Source: Tubulanus polymorphus (Eukaryota > Nemertea > Palaeonemertea > Tubulaniformes > Tubulanidae). From it: 60,000 nt of DNA. Positions 35,602 through 48,892 of the stretch are shown piece by piece. The notes under the pieces are model-generated. The model saw only the letters and a list, made by a program, of their open reading frames with translations, searched no databases and was not told the origin of the DNA. The DNA is taken from assembly GCF_964204645.1 (NCBI RefSeq), contig NC_134026.1, forward strand, positions 21,162,650-21,222,649. The letters are read 5' to 3'. Position 1 is the stretch's first letter; every line of letters begins with the position of its first letter. A program made the translations under genes and the position numbers.

Positions 35602-36540
35602 CTGCGCATTATATATGGTTCTAATGATGATTATCATCTTCGACCTCGTTATCTTAATAGCGTAAAGATTTCCGAATGCGAAAATCCAATCAACCCTCCA
35701 GTTCCTGGTGCTCGGCAGACGAACGAACGAGCGCCGAGTGAGTGAACGCGACAAGATTTATTTCAGGAGACAATTTTATCTCGGCGTTATTGAGTGTTAA
35801 GTCTGCAGATAGGCGCCGATAATTTCCGTTGAAATGCCATGAAATCCATTTCTTTAACAGAAATGAACGCAATTTCCAGTCATCGTGGCAATTCCGTTCA
35901 CATACATACGTGTACTACCTTGGGGAAATATGGAGCACGCGTATTCTTAAACGCCTCGGCGGAATTGTCGCAAACTATACAGAAATAAACGCCACGTGTC
36001 TCCTCCGAGCTGAAAGGATGAAATCGCCGATCGCTTTGTACACGACGATTTTACAATCCCCCCAACGACCGTATTAAGTTTTCAGTACATCTCTTTACCC
36101 AGAGGGCCGGTGGTTAATTCGATTCACTAGCTCTCCGATCGCCGACTTGCGATATGATTTATTGCCCGTTGAGGTGGGAAGAGCATAATATCCCTGTTGG
36201 GACATAATGAAATATCGGTTACAGCAGAGATCAACACTTCAGCAGCAGTACCCGGCGGAATCGGTCGGTGTCTTACAGGGGTAGGATGTTAATTTTACAA
36301 ATGAACGCTTGATACCTCTAAGAGGATATTAATGCGACTCACGTTTAGCGCGGTATTTCATAACTAAGTCAACAGCTACCAGAATAGTAGGGGTGTCAAG
36401 CGCAAAGGATGTAATGGAGATGTCGGCCTTGCGTCTCGGTCATCATTGATATTTCCTCCATTGTTTTTCAGTCGAGCATTATCAACGCCTTTTCTACAAT
36501 TACTATACACCCGACAACTTAAAGCATATACAGCAGGACC
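35602..36540. other. No firm gene; one possible exon
   Basis: An acceptor (TCTCTTTACCCAG, ending near 36101) is followed by an open stretch reading GRWLIRFTSSPIADLRYDL, then GAG|GTGGGA as a weak donor near 36172. This is the only exon-like pattern seen, and it could be chance. Confidence 0.2.
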
Positions 36541-36842
36541 GTGGCGGATTCAGGGGGTGCGCGACCCCCTTTTTCGACCACGTGACCTTTGAATTTCCTC
36601 ACCAAGATTTATGTTTAGAAAATGGTGAAATTGTGAGCATATTTCATTCCATGTTTTAACCAGGAAAGTGCTCAGAATGCACCTGGATGTATCTAACTTT
36701 TCAAACATTTTTTTGGGAGGGCACACTAGACCCTCACTTTTGGCTGATGACGACTGCGTTGTCATAACGGGCCACAAACGCATGTTAGTAGTGACCCAAT
36801 TATCCATGTGCGACCCCCTGTCCAAAAGCTAGATGCATCCTG
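36541..36842. mobile_element. hAT-like non-autonomous element, degraded
   Basis: The left end GTGGCGGATTCAGGGGGTGC is followed by GCGACCCCCTTTTT. The right end carries GCGACCCCCTGTCCAAAAGC and a decayed terminus (TAGATGCATCCTGCAGG). GGCGGATTCAGGGGG ends with GACCCCCT runs are a common type of non-autonomous element in invertebrates. It is about 300 bp, with no transposase and no clear target duplication. Confidence 0.65.
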
Positions 36843-37151
36843 CAGGAAATATCCTTTTTGAACTATCGTACTTAGTAAAATGGCTGAGCTAAGTTGAGAT
36901 TTGTTTTCCGATGAGATGAAGCTGTATTGTGAAATAACATGTGACAATATCTACGTCACGGTAAAGACAAAGCACACGTAGTCGAATAATTCGATAAGGA
37001 ATTACCTTTACAGTTTTCACTAGTTAATTCGCTAAAAACTAAAACAGCCCACGCAGATCATTTTCCGTCGCCTGAAATGAAGACTGTAAAATGAATCGTC
37101 CCTCGTTGCGCGTGAATGCGATGAAAAAAATGTATACATTTTGTATGCATA
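36843..37151. other. No supported feature
   Basis: Short non-coding spacer. Confidence 0.55.
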
Positions 37152-37317
<166 letters not shown>

Positions 37318-40300
37318 AAGGAGGCAACGTTGGCGTTCGAAACACAATGACATTTGTTTTCTGCGTGTCGTCGTTAATTATCATCTTCGACTATCTGTCA
37401 CTACATGCAGCTGTAATTATTTCTATTTCGTTTGGTGAAAAGGTGTGTTTTCGTCTCCACGGTTAGTCTTGTTCGCCTTTGTCGTTTGCGACGGTGCGCT
37501 TGCCGCGATTTTCTTTTCTTTAAAAAATTGCCTAATTGGAACTAATTTCGCTTGGAAAATTGCATTGCTGCTGACGGCAGTTGACTTTCCCCCGACGTCG
37601 GCTCAAACACGCGCGTAACAATTAGCTTTATGCTTGGCCGAAAAACAGGTCTTTCCGAGTTTTCACTATTATGAAAACCCCCGGACTTACGAGGCAAAAT
37701 CGATGCGAAATCGGGCGACTTGATATGTAATGTTTGATATAAATTGCATCAAGATGGCGTATACTCAAATGCAAAAATACCACCTCGATCGAAACGAATA
37801 TTTTTTGCGCGATCCTCTAAATATAGCCCAAATAGTTTTCTTCCGTTGGCTACACACGGAATCTGTTTTCTTTCAAGATTACATGCTTGATTACTAATTT
37901 CAATGGTATCGACTTATTGCGGAAAGCTACAGTATTAGCCATTCGTAAGCTAAACATCAAAAATGTGTATGGATTCCCGATAATCACCGACAGTTAACCG
38001 ATGAAAGCAGACGTGAAACCGCAAAGAAACCGAAATGATCAATAATAACCAACAGTGTTGTAACTTCATACATTCCCCGTTCCTCAATTGGCTAAATAAA
38101 CCATTCCCGATTGGATGGCAGAGGCCCAGTGCCGATCAAATGTAAAGATAGTAACCGAAATTGATTTTTCAATAACGTTGGGTGGAACCGCGGTATTTTT
38201 TCTGTCATTAACGAGGCCACCCTATAGCTTCTTCTTCGACACGACGTACATAAGCAAAAATTCAGCAGATAAAAAACACGTATAAAGATATTGCATCTGG
38301 TGTTAGCGTGTAATTGCCATTGCACACCCTGGACCCGTATCGACACCTAATTGCGAAAACTCGAGATCCGTGGCCGCCGCGTTGACCACGAAATACGTCC
38401 AATTTGACACCTTTTCGCGCAAGTAATCGCCATCCAATTATCACAAGCACCTGCTGAATTGCCATTGCTTGTCACTCGCGCAGGCTAATTACTCGAAGTC
38501 ATCCTGGCGACCTTTTCAACTTTCCAACAAATGTAAACTTCTCGACGCTTGCCTGCGCAAAAAAGTACCCGTAATAAGCAAACATACCGCTTGTTACCGC
38601 TACCAGTTTTGCGCATGTTTGGGTGTAAAAATGGGTTATGGAACCTGTAAAGAAACGTATGAGAAACGCATTTCATACTATGCATTTTGGACTTATAAGT
38701 ATTCGGTAATATGCTTGACTTTAGCTCGTATAGGTATCGATCTTTTTTGCTCGGCTAGAGAAGACAAATTCGCGAGAGTATACATATTTGAATTTACTTA
38801 CTTGGGACTTAATTAGCATTAGTAGATTTACGTGCTTGTTGATGCGACGCATTTGCATTCAGTGCTAATGAAAGGAAAAACACATGTCTTAAATTAAGAC
38901 GCCATTTCTGCGTAGACTTGATGAATGACTGGTGTGACGGGAAACACGGTGTCGTTCTGGTGGCTTCAAACACGAAATTAATTCGGTCGTTTCCTTGTTT
39001 TCGGCTCGTTTTTGAAAAATAAGAAATGACTCCAAGATCAGGCGTTCTGCATAAACTTCCATTAATTCGCCATTAAGACTACAAGTCTTGACTTGTTAAT
39101 TATGTTAGCCCTACCTATCGGCGGTGACTAGAGGAACATGGTTTTTACGGCACCGATCCTGATGTGGCTACAAATTAGAATCTTTACCGTGAATTAGATT
39201 GGCGATATAGGAAAGTGCCAGCGCGTTAGTCGCAGGAAGCCGGGCATTTTTGCCGTTAATTTACAGGCGTATACGCAGTATAGTAATACCCATTTACAAG
39301 ATCACAGACTTAACGAAGCGACAGTATCAATGGAGCGAACACCCTATTAATCCTGATGAATTTCACACATATTCACGGCACGAAATCGTGCAATCACTAA
39401 ACGTACTCCAGTTTCTGGTCGGTCCCACTCAGGAAAAAATTTTTTAACCCACCCCGCCGTTAAGTGAAACCTCGGAAGAGGAGTTTTTTCGCCGCTTTAC
39501 GTACGATATTATATAAACGCCCTCATGTCAACGAAGAATGACTTCTATACTTGTAGGTCTCCTGCGCTGCTGTTCAGACTTAGCCGATCGATCATACCCA
39601 AAGGTGAACTGGTTTTTTACGGTAAGTTGATATTCTTTATGTGTTTATGAAACACGTTTTTTTTAATAAATATCATTCATCCCCTATGGGCTTAGCACTT
39701 CCCAAATTGATTTGAAAATTCTCTGAAATTAATACAATGTATATACGTTTATCGAATTTCTTAAATGTGTCATCCTTGTCGCTTTTACGGCTGTTTGCAC
39801 GTCGCATGTCAAATCCTCGATAGGCGCAGACGATGTTTACGTGGCAAGAGCTTACCGAGCTAGTTTGAAAAGATATTTATAGTGCCGTGAAGGGACAATT
39901 TCAATCTATCTCGAAATTAGCAGTGCGCTTGAGAATGGATTTACGGCCTGGCGGGTTTTGTTATTGCGCGTATCGGCATCTGATACCCCGGCGTTTGAGT
40001 AATATATGAGATCTGTACAGATAATAACTAGGCGAACTGTAGGGTGTGGCGTTGTCAGATAAATAAATACTGTTATACGCGGCTCGCACGAAATTGTGAT
40101 GAACACGAAACATCGTAAAATGGTCATTAATTTCATCATCGTCATCAATCGGGAACGACTTTGATGTAAAGCGAATGAGTTTTAACGAGTGGCTGTTTGA
40201 ATTACGCTTTCGATAGGGTCGATTAAATCGAGTTCACTAAGGCCTTTTAAGTATACTAAGCACCGATTTTTTCAAGGAAAAAATTGGAGGGCGAAGGGAA

Positions 40301-42682
40301 AAATATTCAAAAGAAAATAACATTTTTTCTATTATACGTTTCAAAATGGAAGGAAGAGAAAAAAAATAAAGATAATTTTTTCATTATTTGAGTGTATTCC
40401 ACATAAAACTGCGGAAGGATTGCATGAATAAAAAGAGTGGAAATTGTGATGGATTTTGATTCAAACGATGGGAGAAATGATAAAAGCAAACTTTTAGCAA
40501 ATCATGAGATTGAAAATTAAGGTGAACAATAACTTTAACACGTTACTGGATTGAAAATCAAGACGGGCATAACAATTTTTTTGTTAGAAAATGTTGGTGA
40601 AAACGCGGAGCACTAAGAAATGAATTCGTTTCTAATTAAATGGTATTTGCAAAATTCTGGGGGGGGCGGATCCGTGCTCCAAGTAATTAAAAAAATGCCT
40701 TTAGGTCGACGGTTTTTCGGAAAGAGGAACTATTACCGTATAGGTGACGCATCGACGATACGGTGATTATGGAGGGACCAACCAAACCGACAAAATTTTT
40801 CAGTTTTTATTTTGTGGTAACACGTTGTCAACCATTGATCATAATTTTTCTTATGGCCCTTATTGTCTATTCTTATATTCACCCTTGCATATATTGACAC
40901 TTAGGCGCTTTGCTTGGTTAATCGTGTATTTGTGCTCGCTTTTGTTTTTTTTCTTTAATAAAGATGAATGGTAAAAAAAATTATGGAGGTTTCATGAAAT
41001 TTCATGCCATCTCAGGAAATCGATATCACGTAAACTTTTTGTATAAGTGTTTGCATCGTCTTCCGCGCCGCGTGAATCCGGTCTTTTTTCCATTCGAAAA
41101 CAACCTTCAAAGTCAAATCATCGATGACAGCTTCTATCGCAAAACTGACTACTAGTCCTCGCAGCGATTTTCATAACCTCTGGTTGAATGAATTTTACAT
41201 CGGAGACGCGCTGAAAACCCGATCATCGCGAGTTGCTGCGCGCATATTATGAAAATGAGAATTATCAAGTTAAAACTGAATACGTCGGCGCTAAAAGCCA
41301 TCGTCCGTAGAAATAAGCGTAGTAAAGGTTGATCGATGTTTATAGTATACCAGTATTCACTTATAATTTGGTTGTTACATGATAGCATTATAGATAATAT
41401 ATAATTTACAGTGAAAAAATGCAACAAGAAAATGTGGGCTAAACAGAGAGCTCACAAGAATTTATCGGAGGCGTGCCACCCAAAAAATACATTCATTCAT
41501 GGAAGTTCATATAGTATAGAATCCGATAACAATCTAAAGAACTATTGCACAAATCAATGTACAAGTAATACATAATCACGAAGCATTGAGGAACTTTTTT
41601 TAGAATTCTCTTTGAAATTCTGGAAGACTGGGAGATGTACGAATCGATTTTGGATGAGTGTTTCCGAGAAGTGCGGAAATCTTTAATGCGAATTGTCTAA
41701 AATTAGTTTTAAAAACAATCGATAAAGGTGTAAATAATTACGATAGAAATATCATGGGTGTATGACTAGCGTTGAACGTGGATATATCAAGAAAGTTAGA
41801 AAAGAATGAAAAAATCTCTTAACTGATAAGCCGAGTGGATGATATTACATTTGCTGAAAATAGTTCAGTACTAATTGCCTGAGCCCATCGAGAGATTTAC
41901 ATCGCGAGATATTCGTCTCAAATCTCAATAAATATATTCGTTCATCCGGCTCTTACAGGTGAAAATACGAATATCTTTTAGGCCGTGCAAGATCATTAAA
42001 AATCGCACGCGGCTTACGCGCGAACAAAAAATCATATGGACACTAAATCCGAGGATTACGCCGAAGTTAATCTGTAACTCACGCAGCAAATGCCATCTCA
42101 TCGTGACATTACAAAAACGTGCATAATCTCAATATTGCTTCTCTTCAGAAGTCTTGAGATGGGTTTTTTAACCGAAAATTCAGCGTTATTGGCTTCGGCT
42201 GTGGGCTATCGCAAAATGTTATCGACCAAGATTTCTCATTCATGTATGTCGTAGATATTGGCTTCCAAATCCCTGTAAGTTCGACATATAATGTTCGCAA
42301 TATCAAAATCAACTATTTGATTGTATAATTATTAGTATTACTATTTACCACATTTGGTACCTTATTCAATAAAGCATTTCTCTAAGGTACTTACATAAAA
42401 CATTGATAGATAACAAAAGTGTGGCTAATCAAAAGCTCGAATAAAAAGGTTTAAGAGCTGACCTAAATTGTAAAAACATTTTTCCAAACTATCAGGTAAA
42501 GAACAGTAACATTCCAAACTTTAAAAGATCTGACACCATGGTATGATTTTGCAAACGGACAGCAAAGAATTTTCACTTGACGAACGAAGTGATCTGATAG
42601 GAATACATTCTCTGAATACGTCAATATGCTGTTACGCATATACGACAAGCAGAACAACCACCAGCCGATTGGACTTGTTCTA
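37318..42682. other. No supported gene over 5.3 kb
   Basis: Mostly non-coding. A TATATAAAC box at about 39509-39517 is followed within 35 bp by two ATGs (39525 and 39538) and then a strong GTAAGT donor at 39621. Either ATG opens a short frame to the donor, but TATA-to-ATG spacing leaves almost no leader. A frame at 40964-41155 contains an enkephalin-like YGGFM that I regard as coincidence. Confidence 0.35.
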
Positions 42683-42894
42683 TTCGTCTGCTGGTTAGGG
42701 CGCTTGCTTTCTACGTACGAGACCCGGTGTCATAGAATCTGATCCCCCGCGTCAGATTGACGGATCAAGCGGAGAGTCATAATTGGGCTGACGAACCTCA
42801 TCCTCACCCTTAATCCTGAGATAAATCGTAAGGGGGCATGAATAGGGGAGGCATGTCATTCTATGACACCGGGTTCGATCCCCGGTGAGTGCGC
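42683..42894 (+). pseudogene. tRNA-derived sequence split by an insert
   Basis: The left part (to 42727) has a D-arm/A-box-like TCTGCTGGTTAGGGCG and an anticodon-arm region GCTTGCTTTCTACGTACGAG. The right part (from 42869) has a perfect T arm, CCGGG-TTCGATC-CCCGG, followed by TGAGTGCG. With the insert 42728-42868 and one copy of CCGG removed, the two halves would meet as a normal tRNA T arm. The 5' acceptor strand does not pair with TGAGTGC and the anticodon arm pairs poorly, so this is a tRNA pseudogene or the head of a tRNA-derived SINE rather than a working gene. No anticodon can be assigned. Confidence 0.6.
42728..42868. mobile_element. 141-bp inverted-repeat insert in tRNA T arm
   Basis: Terminal inverted repeats TGTCATAGAAT and ATTCTATGACA, flanked on both sides by CCGG. 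Because CCGG is palindromic, it can be read either as a 4-bp target duplication or as the outer 4 bp of a 15-bp inverted repeat. The interior is non-coding. No second copy is seen in the window. Confidence 0.7.
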
Positions 42895-45640
42895 GTAATT
42901 TCACTGCCACTTCTCTTAATCGTTACGATGCCACTCAATTCTTTACCGAAGCATCGGTATCACGAAAGGGTATAGTAGCCGTTTTAGTCGGATGAGTGAC
43001 GAGTACACCAGTACAATGACGAGGTTTACCATAAATCGGCGGTGGTCGTCGTGTTTTTTTTGTAACAATTACTCGAGGCTCAGTGCATTTCTTGAAGGTG
43101 TCATTCTTTAGAAAAAAAAACAAACGCTATCGACGAAAGATACGCGCCGGTCGCCTTACATTTGCGACGGCGGTGTCTTTTTATACCTGGCAAGCTCACG
43201 ATTTCATCGTTGACGGCAATGAATAAATAATGACGGTTCTATACCTTCGAAACGTCGAAACATTGCATATCGATGAAGTTCGTCGCAGTCTATCTAAACC
43301 AGGGGAAAGTATAACGCGCACGGCTATTCCGATAGTGTTCCAACTGGTTTTTCACCTTTCGTTCCATCACAAGATTGCCGATACGGCGCGTATAAGAAAT
43401 TCTAGAAATGACAATCTATGATGTAGTTGTATTAGATTTCCTATTCGGTGCAAAAGCAACTGACTAGTCAATTTTTGGTTAAGGTGAACGGCCTGACAAA
43501 TACACTCGACGCTCCAAAAACAAATATATCCTCATTTTCTCATGTTTTCTGTCCAGAATTGATGATCCCAAGCCACCAATCATATCAAATAGCAAGATTA
43601 AAAGGTATCTTTTCAGATTAAAATATGTTTTATCCGTCTAAGATTGTGTGCGGGGGTACATGTTATTCGAACGAATTCTCCAATTAATCTAGGCAAACTT
43701 TGAATCAAATTTCCCAATTTCTCAACACAAAATTGCAATAACAAGAGATTATATCAGTCTTAACAAATACAAGATTTGACTTTTAATCCTGTACATACAT
43801 ATTATGAGCGTGTTTCTGTCCTTTCTCTTTTTTACTTTCAACGAGGAGCTTAGTGGTTTAATACGGATTTTTATCAAGTGTTTTTCTCTTTGTCGTCGAC
43901 ATCAAAAAGTTAATATAAGTTCTGCAGAATATATGAAATATGAAATATGCAGCTAGAGAACAGTATGAACCGTTAGTAAACCGATCCAGCGTCGAAAACA
44001 CGGTAGCTCTATAATTAATTGTAATCCGAAGAGAATCCAAACATTACCGTACGCTGGCAATGAGGTACAGCGATTCGATCTCAAATTACCTCACCTCGCC
44101 TAATCCTTCGATGATGATTTTTCTGGCGTATCAAAAGTTTGTATCAACAGTGTGGTGTTTTATGCGATGATTAAGTATACATTCCTTTCAGAAATAAAAA
44201 CACCGACTAATCCGTATAAGAGTGTTAGCGAAACGATATGCCAAAATACTAATAACATAGCGAGTATATACCTTATGAAATTCGGTTCTTAACTTGCGCA
44301 CAATAGAAAGTCGCAGATGAATTCATTTGATTTCGATGATATATCTCCTCTCTGTACATTTATGACAAATATTCATGCCCTATTGGTTTCGTTAAAATCA
44401 ATTTTGTTCTTCTTGCCAATTATTCATTTTCACCTACAAGCACTCGATGAGACTTCGCAAAATTTGATTGATGATATACATACGTGTTTATTATGAGACA
44501 CCATTGCCTCCTATTGTTCGGATGGTGATGGATTTTTGTGATAAATTGTTAGGGATGAAATGATAAATTAAGAGTCGTACCACATGTGCAAATTAAGGGT
44601 GCCCGCTCATAAAAAAATTGTTCATCGCTGCGATGCCAACATAAAAAATTGAACAATATACATGCCTCATGAGGCACGATTCCTGTACACGGCAAAAATA
44701 CTTCTAGCGAGAAGGCATTTGACGACACTAATAGAACGTCTACAACGTTATAGAACAGTTTCGGTGGGTTTTTTAGTCGTAAATAACAACGATCAGTTCG
44801 CAAGAAATCTGCCAGCGAATCAGAGGAATTTCGTAACAACACTGATAAAAACATCTTGCGTCAGTCGATAGTTGTCTTGTGAACTGGCGTTCGATAAGAG
44901 AACTCGTCTGTCCAGTTTTTTTCTTCTTCTGGCACTAGAATCCAATGGACCTGTCAATTCTCATCGCCTATTTCTTGTAGCGACGATTATCACGCCTTAT
45001 TTGAGAGGGTAAAATCGTTCTCCAACTATTGAAACGATGACCGAGTGTTTAGGAAGAGAAATGTCTCCATTTGATCTCAAAATGCGACTTTTCTGAAGGA
45101 TTGTGACACTACCAATGCTAGACTTTGCAGTGTCATCCATTTTGCGAAATTGTGAGAGAAAATACTATTTGACTAGAAAATTGTTCACGGATTAATATCT
45201 CAAGTAATAGTGTCGTTATCAAAACAGCAATGTTATATCCTGCCAGCGATATGAAATCAGTTCTCTATTACTGTATATGTAATTGCGATAGTCTCGAGCT
45301 TGTACAAAACGCACTTAATCGAGATATCATCCCTTAAAAATCCATTTAGATTCCGACTCCGTGTTGTACGACGATGATCGTCTATATAACTTTCATCATT
45401 ATTCTTTATTAGCAACATTCATAAAGTGAAGCCGTGGAAACCCCCGGTCGCGTAGTCAAATCGATTCGAATAGTAAATAGATAATTTGACCTGAAAAGAA
45501 ATTTGTCATGCTCTTTGATAATACGAGAAATCACGGATTTATTAGTTCATCACGGTTACATTGAAGATCCATTTTCTCACAGAAGCCTGTCTCCGCCTTC
45601 AATTGGTAAATGGATAATTGAACTTTGGGCAAAAGTGTGT
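42895..45640. other. No supported feature
   Basis: Non-coding. A 14-bp palindrome TGCCTCATGAGGCA lies at 44663-44676. The minus-strand 101-codon frame at 44549-44854 has no recognisable domain. Confidence 0.5.
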
Positions 45641-45680
45641 CCACATAGATATATGCCATGTAGTTCATATATCTATGTGG
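45641..45680. repeat. Perfect 15-bp-stem hairpin
   Basis: CCACATAGATATATG, a 10-base loop CCATGTAGTT, then CATATATCTATGTGG. The short loop and perfect stem would fold strongly in RNA or single-stranded DNA. Confidence 0.9.
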
Positions 45681-46742
45681 AAATGCTTCTGTATCACTGT
45701 TTGAATTGTCTTCATGTACGTGTCCGTCTTAGCTATTCTATAGTGATTTCTCTGGGCGTAATTCTTTTCCAGCATCGTATTTTCCATTACTTTTATAGGT
45801 TTCGTCACTGTGTAGGACTTTTGAAAACAATTTTATGACAAAATGACAAATAGCAATGTGAAAGCAAGTAAAATCCCAACGGAAAGAATAAGAAATGAGA
45901 AATCAGCCACGTTGCATCCTATGTAAGCATTTTTCGCCGTTCCTCTCCATTAGCGTTCGTATTATCCAAAACGAGGTATATTAAGTGAAAAAAAGAAAAT
46001 CTCCCAACCAGCTTACTGTTGACAAAACATCAATTATGCAGAATTCTAGCAATCCTATACACTAACTGCTGCTCCCTTCGGACGGTGCTCCATACTAGCG
46101 GGTAAATTATTGGATTTATTCTGTCTACTATTATGTAAGCCTAAACTCGCCGATTGTGTTTAAGTATTTTGATTGAACGTTCGCGACGAATCGATGCGCG
46201 CGATCCTTTTGGTAAATATTTCTCGAATTTCTCGAACATCGTTAAATTATGGTTTTCGCTTTTCGTATTTGTCGTTAAATAAAGGCGCGATGCGAACGTG
46301 TGTTGGTGGCAGCGGTAATGTCGAAGGTCCCCATCGACGGTTATGAAACACTGCATGTATAAATACATTCGATTCGGCAAGTTCCCGACTCTTTCGTGCG
46401 GGTGGTCATATCTATACGCCGAAGGCGATAAACACGGTACAGAGCTGTGTTCTGACTCAAAAACCATTTCAGAAAGTTTTTTATTCAATTCGCGTCGTTG
46501 TCGCTATCTAATTGTCTTGTTGTTGAAAATTTCTCGTCGCCTCGATGTTCTTGTTACACGGCGAAATTTAGCTGGCCGGAAAATTTACATTTTCTCGATT
46601 GTTCGACGCCGCGAATGTTGATGCGCGTATCGCTATACTGCTGAATATTGCGTACGTCGAAACCATCAAAAACCACTCTATATTAATCATTCTAAATACG
46701 ATTTAAGTATTTTCGGACGTCTAATCTTCCGAAAGGATAAAA
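45681..46742. other. No firm gene
   Basis: Overlapping frames on opposite strands at 46141-46621 cannot both be real and neither has a recognisable domain. Confidence 0.45.
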
Positions 46743-47150
46743 ATGACACTTCTTCTCTGGCTGATTTTTACATTCTTAGTGAGAGCGAGAGCGAAAGAGA
46801 GCGCGCGACCGAGCTGTCGCTATAATCACAGGCCAGTTACGATTTCGTGCCTTCTGAACCGGTACTTCAGATTAATTGAGCGAGGAAGCAACGCCGAGAT
46901 GTCATTTTTGATAAAGAGATTTATTCATGAAGTGAACGCTGCAAGAAAATTGACATCATCCCTTGGTAAATGCGGTAGAAAGGATCGGCGAGAAGCAGAT
47001 TCTCTGACATATTTTGGCTATTCACCGAAGAAGTCGATGTCGTACGACGTCGCCATATTCAACGGCGCTATTCGATTAGGCTGCGTCGGAGCACGCATGA
47101 CTAATAAGACCCCGTGTTTGGAAAGGTCTTTCCGTTTACTCAGAAGCTAG
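46743..47150 (+). CDS. Candidate secreted-protein ORF
   Basis: A 135-codon frame starts at an ATG with A at -3 (AAAAATGAC). Residues 1-17 (MTLLLWLIFTFLVRARA) look like a signal peptide: a hydrophobic run with a plausible cleavage after ARA, although the two arginines close to the site are untypical. The predicted mature part has six cysteines, is strongly basic and contains dibasic pairs (KR, RK, RR). No known hormone or toxin fold is recognised, and a frame this long is not rare by chance here. No splice sites were assigned. Confidence 0.25.
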   Translation: MTLLLWLIFTFLVRARAKESARPSCRYNHRPVTISCLLNRYFRLIERGSNAEMSFLIKRFIHEVNAARKLTSSLGKCGRKDRREADSLTYFGYSPKKSMSYDVAIFNGAIRLGCVGARMTNKTPCLERSFRLLRS

Positions 47151-48590
47151 TGGTCAAAATTGGCCGCGTGTTGTCTTTTGTGCTCACGTTTCAGCGGAGC
47201 CAGTAGTCAACCTACGCAATAATGCAGTTGCACTTAAGGACAGACGTTTATTTGCAGTGATCTTGACTGGGCCGGTCTGCGCTGGTTAGGATAATTATTT
47301 CACCGAGTGTTTTTGATACACTGATAGGATCAGATGGCCAGATCAATCCGCGAAAGATAATTCCGCGGTATTGACCGTTTTTAAAGCGTTCCGTAACTTG
47401 ATATTTCATCATGTTTCGTGCGCAATCGTTGTACGAGAGACGTACTTCTAATATTTCTTTTCAAATTTAACTAATTATGAAGTCAGGGGCAAAAAGATGT
47501 TAGAAAGATAGACAGTGAATAAAAGTTCCCATCTCTGCATCAGCCTAATTTACTGTAAGATCTCATTTTCCAATGTGCCCCTGTAGAATGATGGAATGGT
47601 GTAAAAACCGGTTATTTTTCTAGCGTCGATTCTGCGATGATTTAACGTATAAGCTCAAACAAACTGTCGCTAACCCTTTCGTATTATACTTTAGAATGTA
47701 GGTCTATGAATTTTGGCTACACTCTGCAATCTTCGCCATCTTGTAACGGGATATTTAGAAGGATTGAAAGATAATCACACATTCTGATGAGATACAACGC
47801 GAGATGTGTGGAACTAGACGCTCTCTCTCGGTAAATCTTCTGTTCATCAAACGATGGTCGTCTGCCGAATTGATTGATGAACTGATTAGGATGGCACGAA
47901 GTTCGATAGACGTGATCTTATATACACATTAGCCCGTATCGAGTGTGTACGTTAAAAGCGATATGAACCGAGACGTCGTCCTGCTTCGCTGGACGCCCGT
48001 ATTTTCTCGAAGCTAGGAATCAATTTACTTCCGCATAGAAATTGTGTTAATTTATCATGTTTTCGGTTAAATGTCATCGATGATAAGCGTGTTAAGTTAC
48101 ACCGCGTATTAATTATCCGGCAATATTCGTTGCACGCAGACGGCTGCGCACGCGCCATCAATTCCTTTTTTGTCGACTGCGCTTCCACTTGTGGTCGTCG
48201 AATACAAATATTAATAAACGACACTTAATGTTGTCGATGAGACATCGAAGTAATGAAATCGGAATATATATTCGAGTAGTCGCAGAAAAAGAGAATGTAA
48301 TTTGCGGCGTCTGAAAATTTCATCTTCTGGTTTTATGGATGACTTTCTTCTGTCAAGTGCAATATTCCAGCGTTTGGAAAATACTTGCAAATGCGGCGCT
48401 GAATTTAGCGGAAAGTATAAATTACTTATGTAATAAAAATATCCAGAGAGTTTTTTGTAAGGGCACGGTCTAAGCCTCGTTGGGATTCGTTATACTAATG
48501 TATATCTACCTCAGAATTAAGGCTTAATGATATAGGCCTACGTATGTTATATATTGTAGGCCATGAAAACAAATTCATTCGTAGAATCCA
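47151..48590. other. No supported feature
   Basis: Non-coding. The minus-strand frame at 47952-48224 has no recognisable domain. Confidence 0.5.
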
Positions 48591-48888
48591 CATCCTCCCG
48601 GGATTCGAACCTAATGGCATCGCTAGACTCAGCCACGGCACGAAATCCTGCTACACATGACCGAGTGTGCAGGTTTGATGCAAAAAGAATATTGCGGCAC
48701 AAACCAGATTGCCCATCGTATAATCGCTGAGGCAAATTTCATGGGTTAACTATACATGGAAAAACCCGGGCTAATATAAACGGGATTTCTGTTAGGCTAA
48801 TAATGACATTATCTAAGCTAGTGTGACAGAGTTTCGTACCAAGGGGAGTCTTTGTTCCATCAGGTTCGAATCCCTGCCGGGGAGTATG
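48591..48888. mobile_element. Element with tRNA-like inverted ends, family T, copy 2
   Basis: Left end CATCCTCCCGGGATTCGAAC and right end GGTTCGAATCCCTGCCGGGG with GAGTATG. The left half, including GACCGAGTGTGCAGG, TATAATCGCTGAGG and CTAATAATGACATTATC, matches the reverse complement of the right part of 27786-28124. Both ends again carry outward B-boxes and A-box-like TAGTGTGACAGAG. A weak target duplication is possible (AGAATCCA against AGAAATTCCA). No coding capacity. Confidence 0.85.
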
Positions 48889-48892
48889 AGAA

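Noticed and set aside
40964-41155. A frame containing YGGFMKF, identical in its first five residues to Met-enkephalin.
   Set aside because: It is not bounded by dibasic cleavage sites on both sides (preceded by KKN, followed by KF), occurs once, and the frame has no signal peptide. A chance match in six frames is more likely than a peptide precursor.
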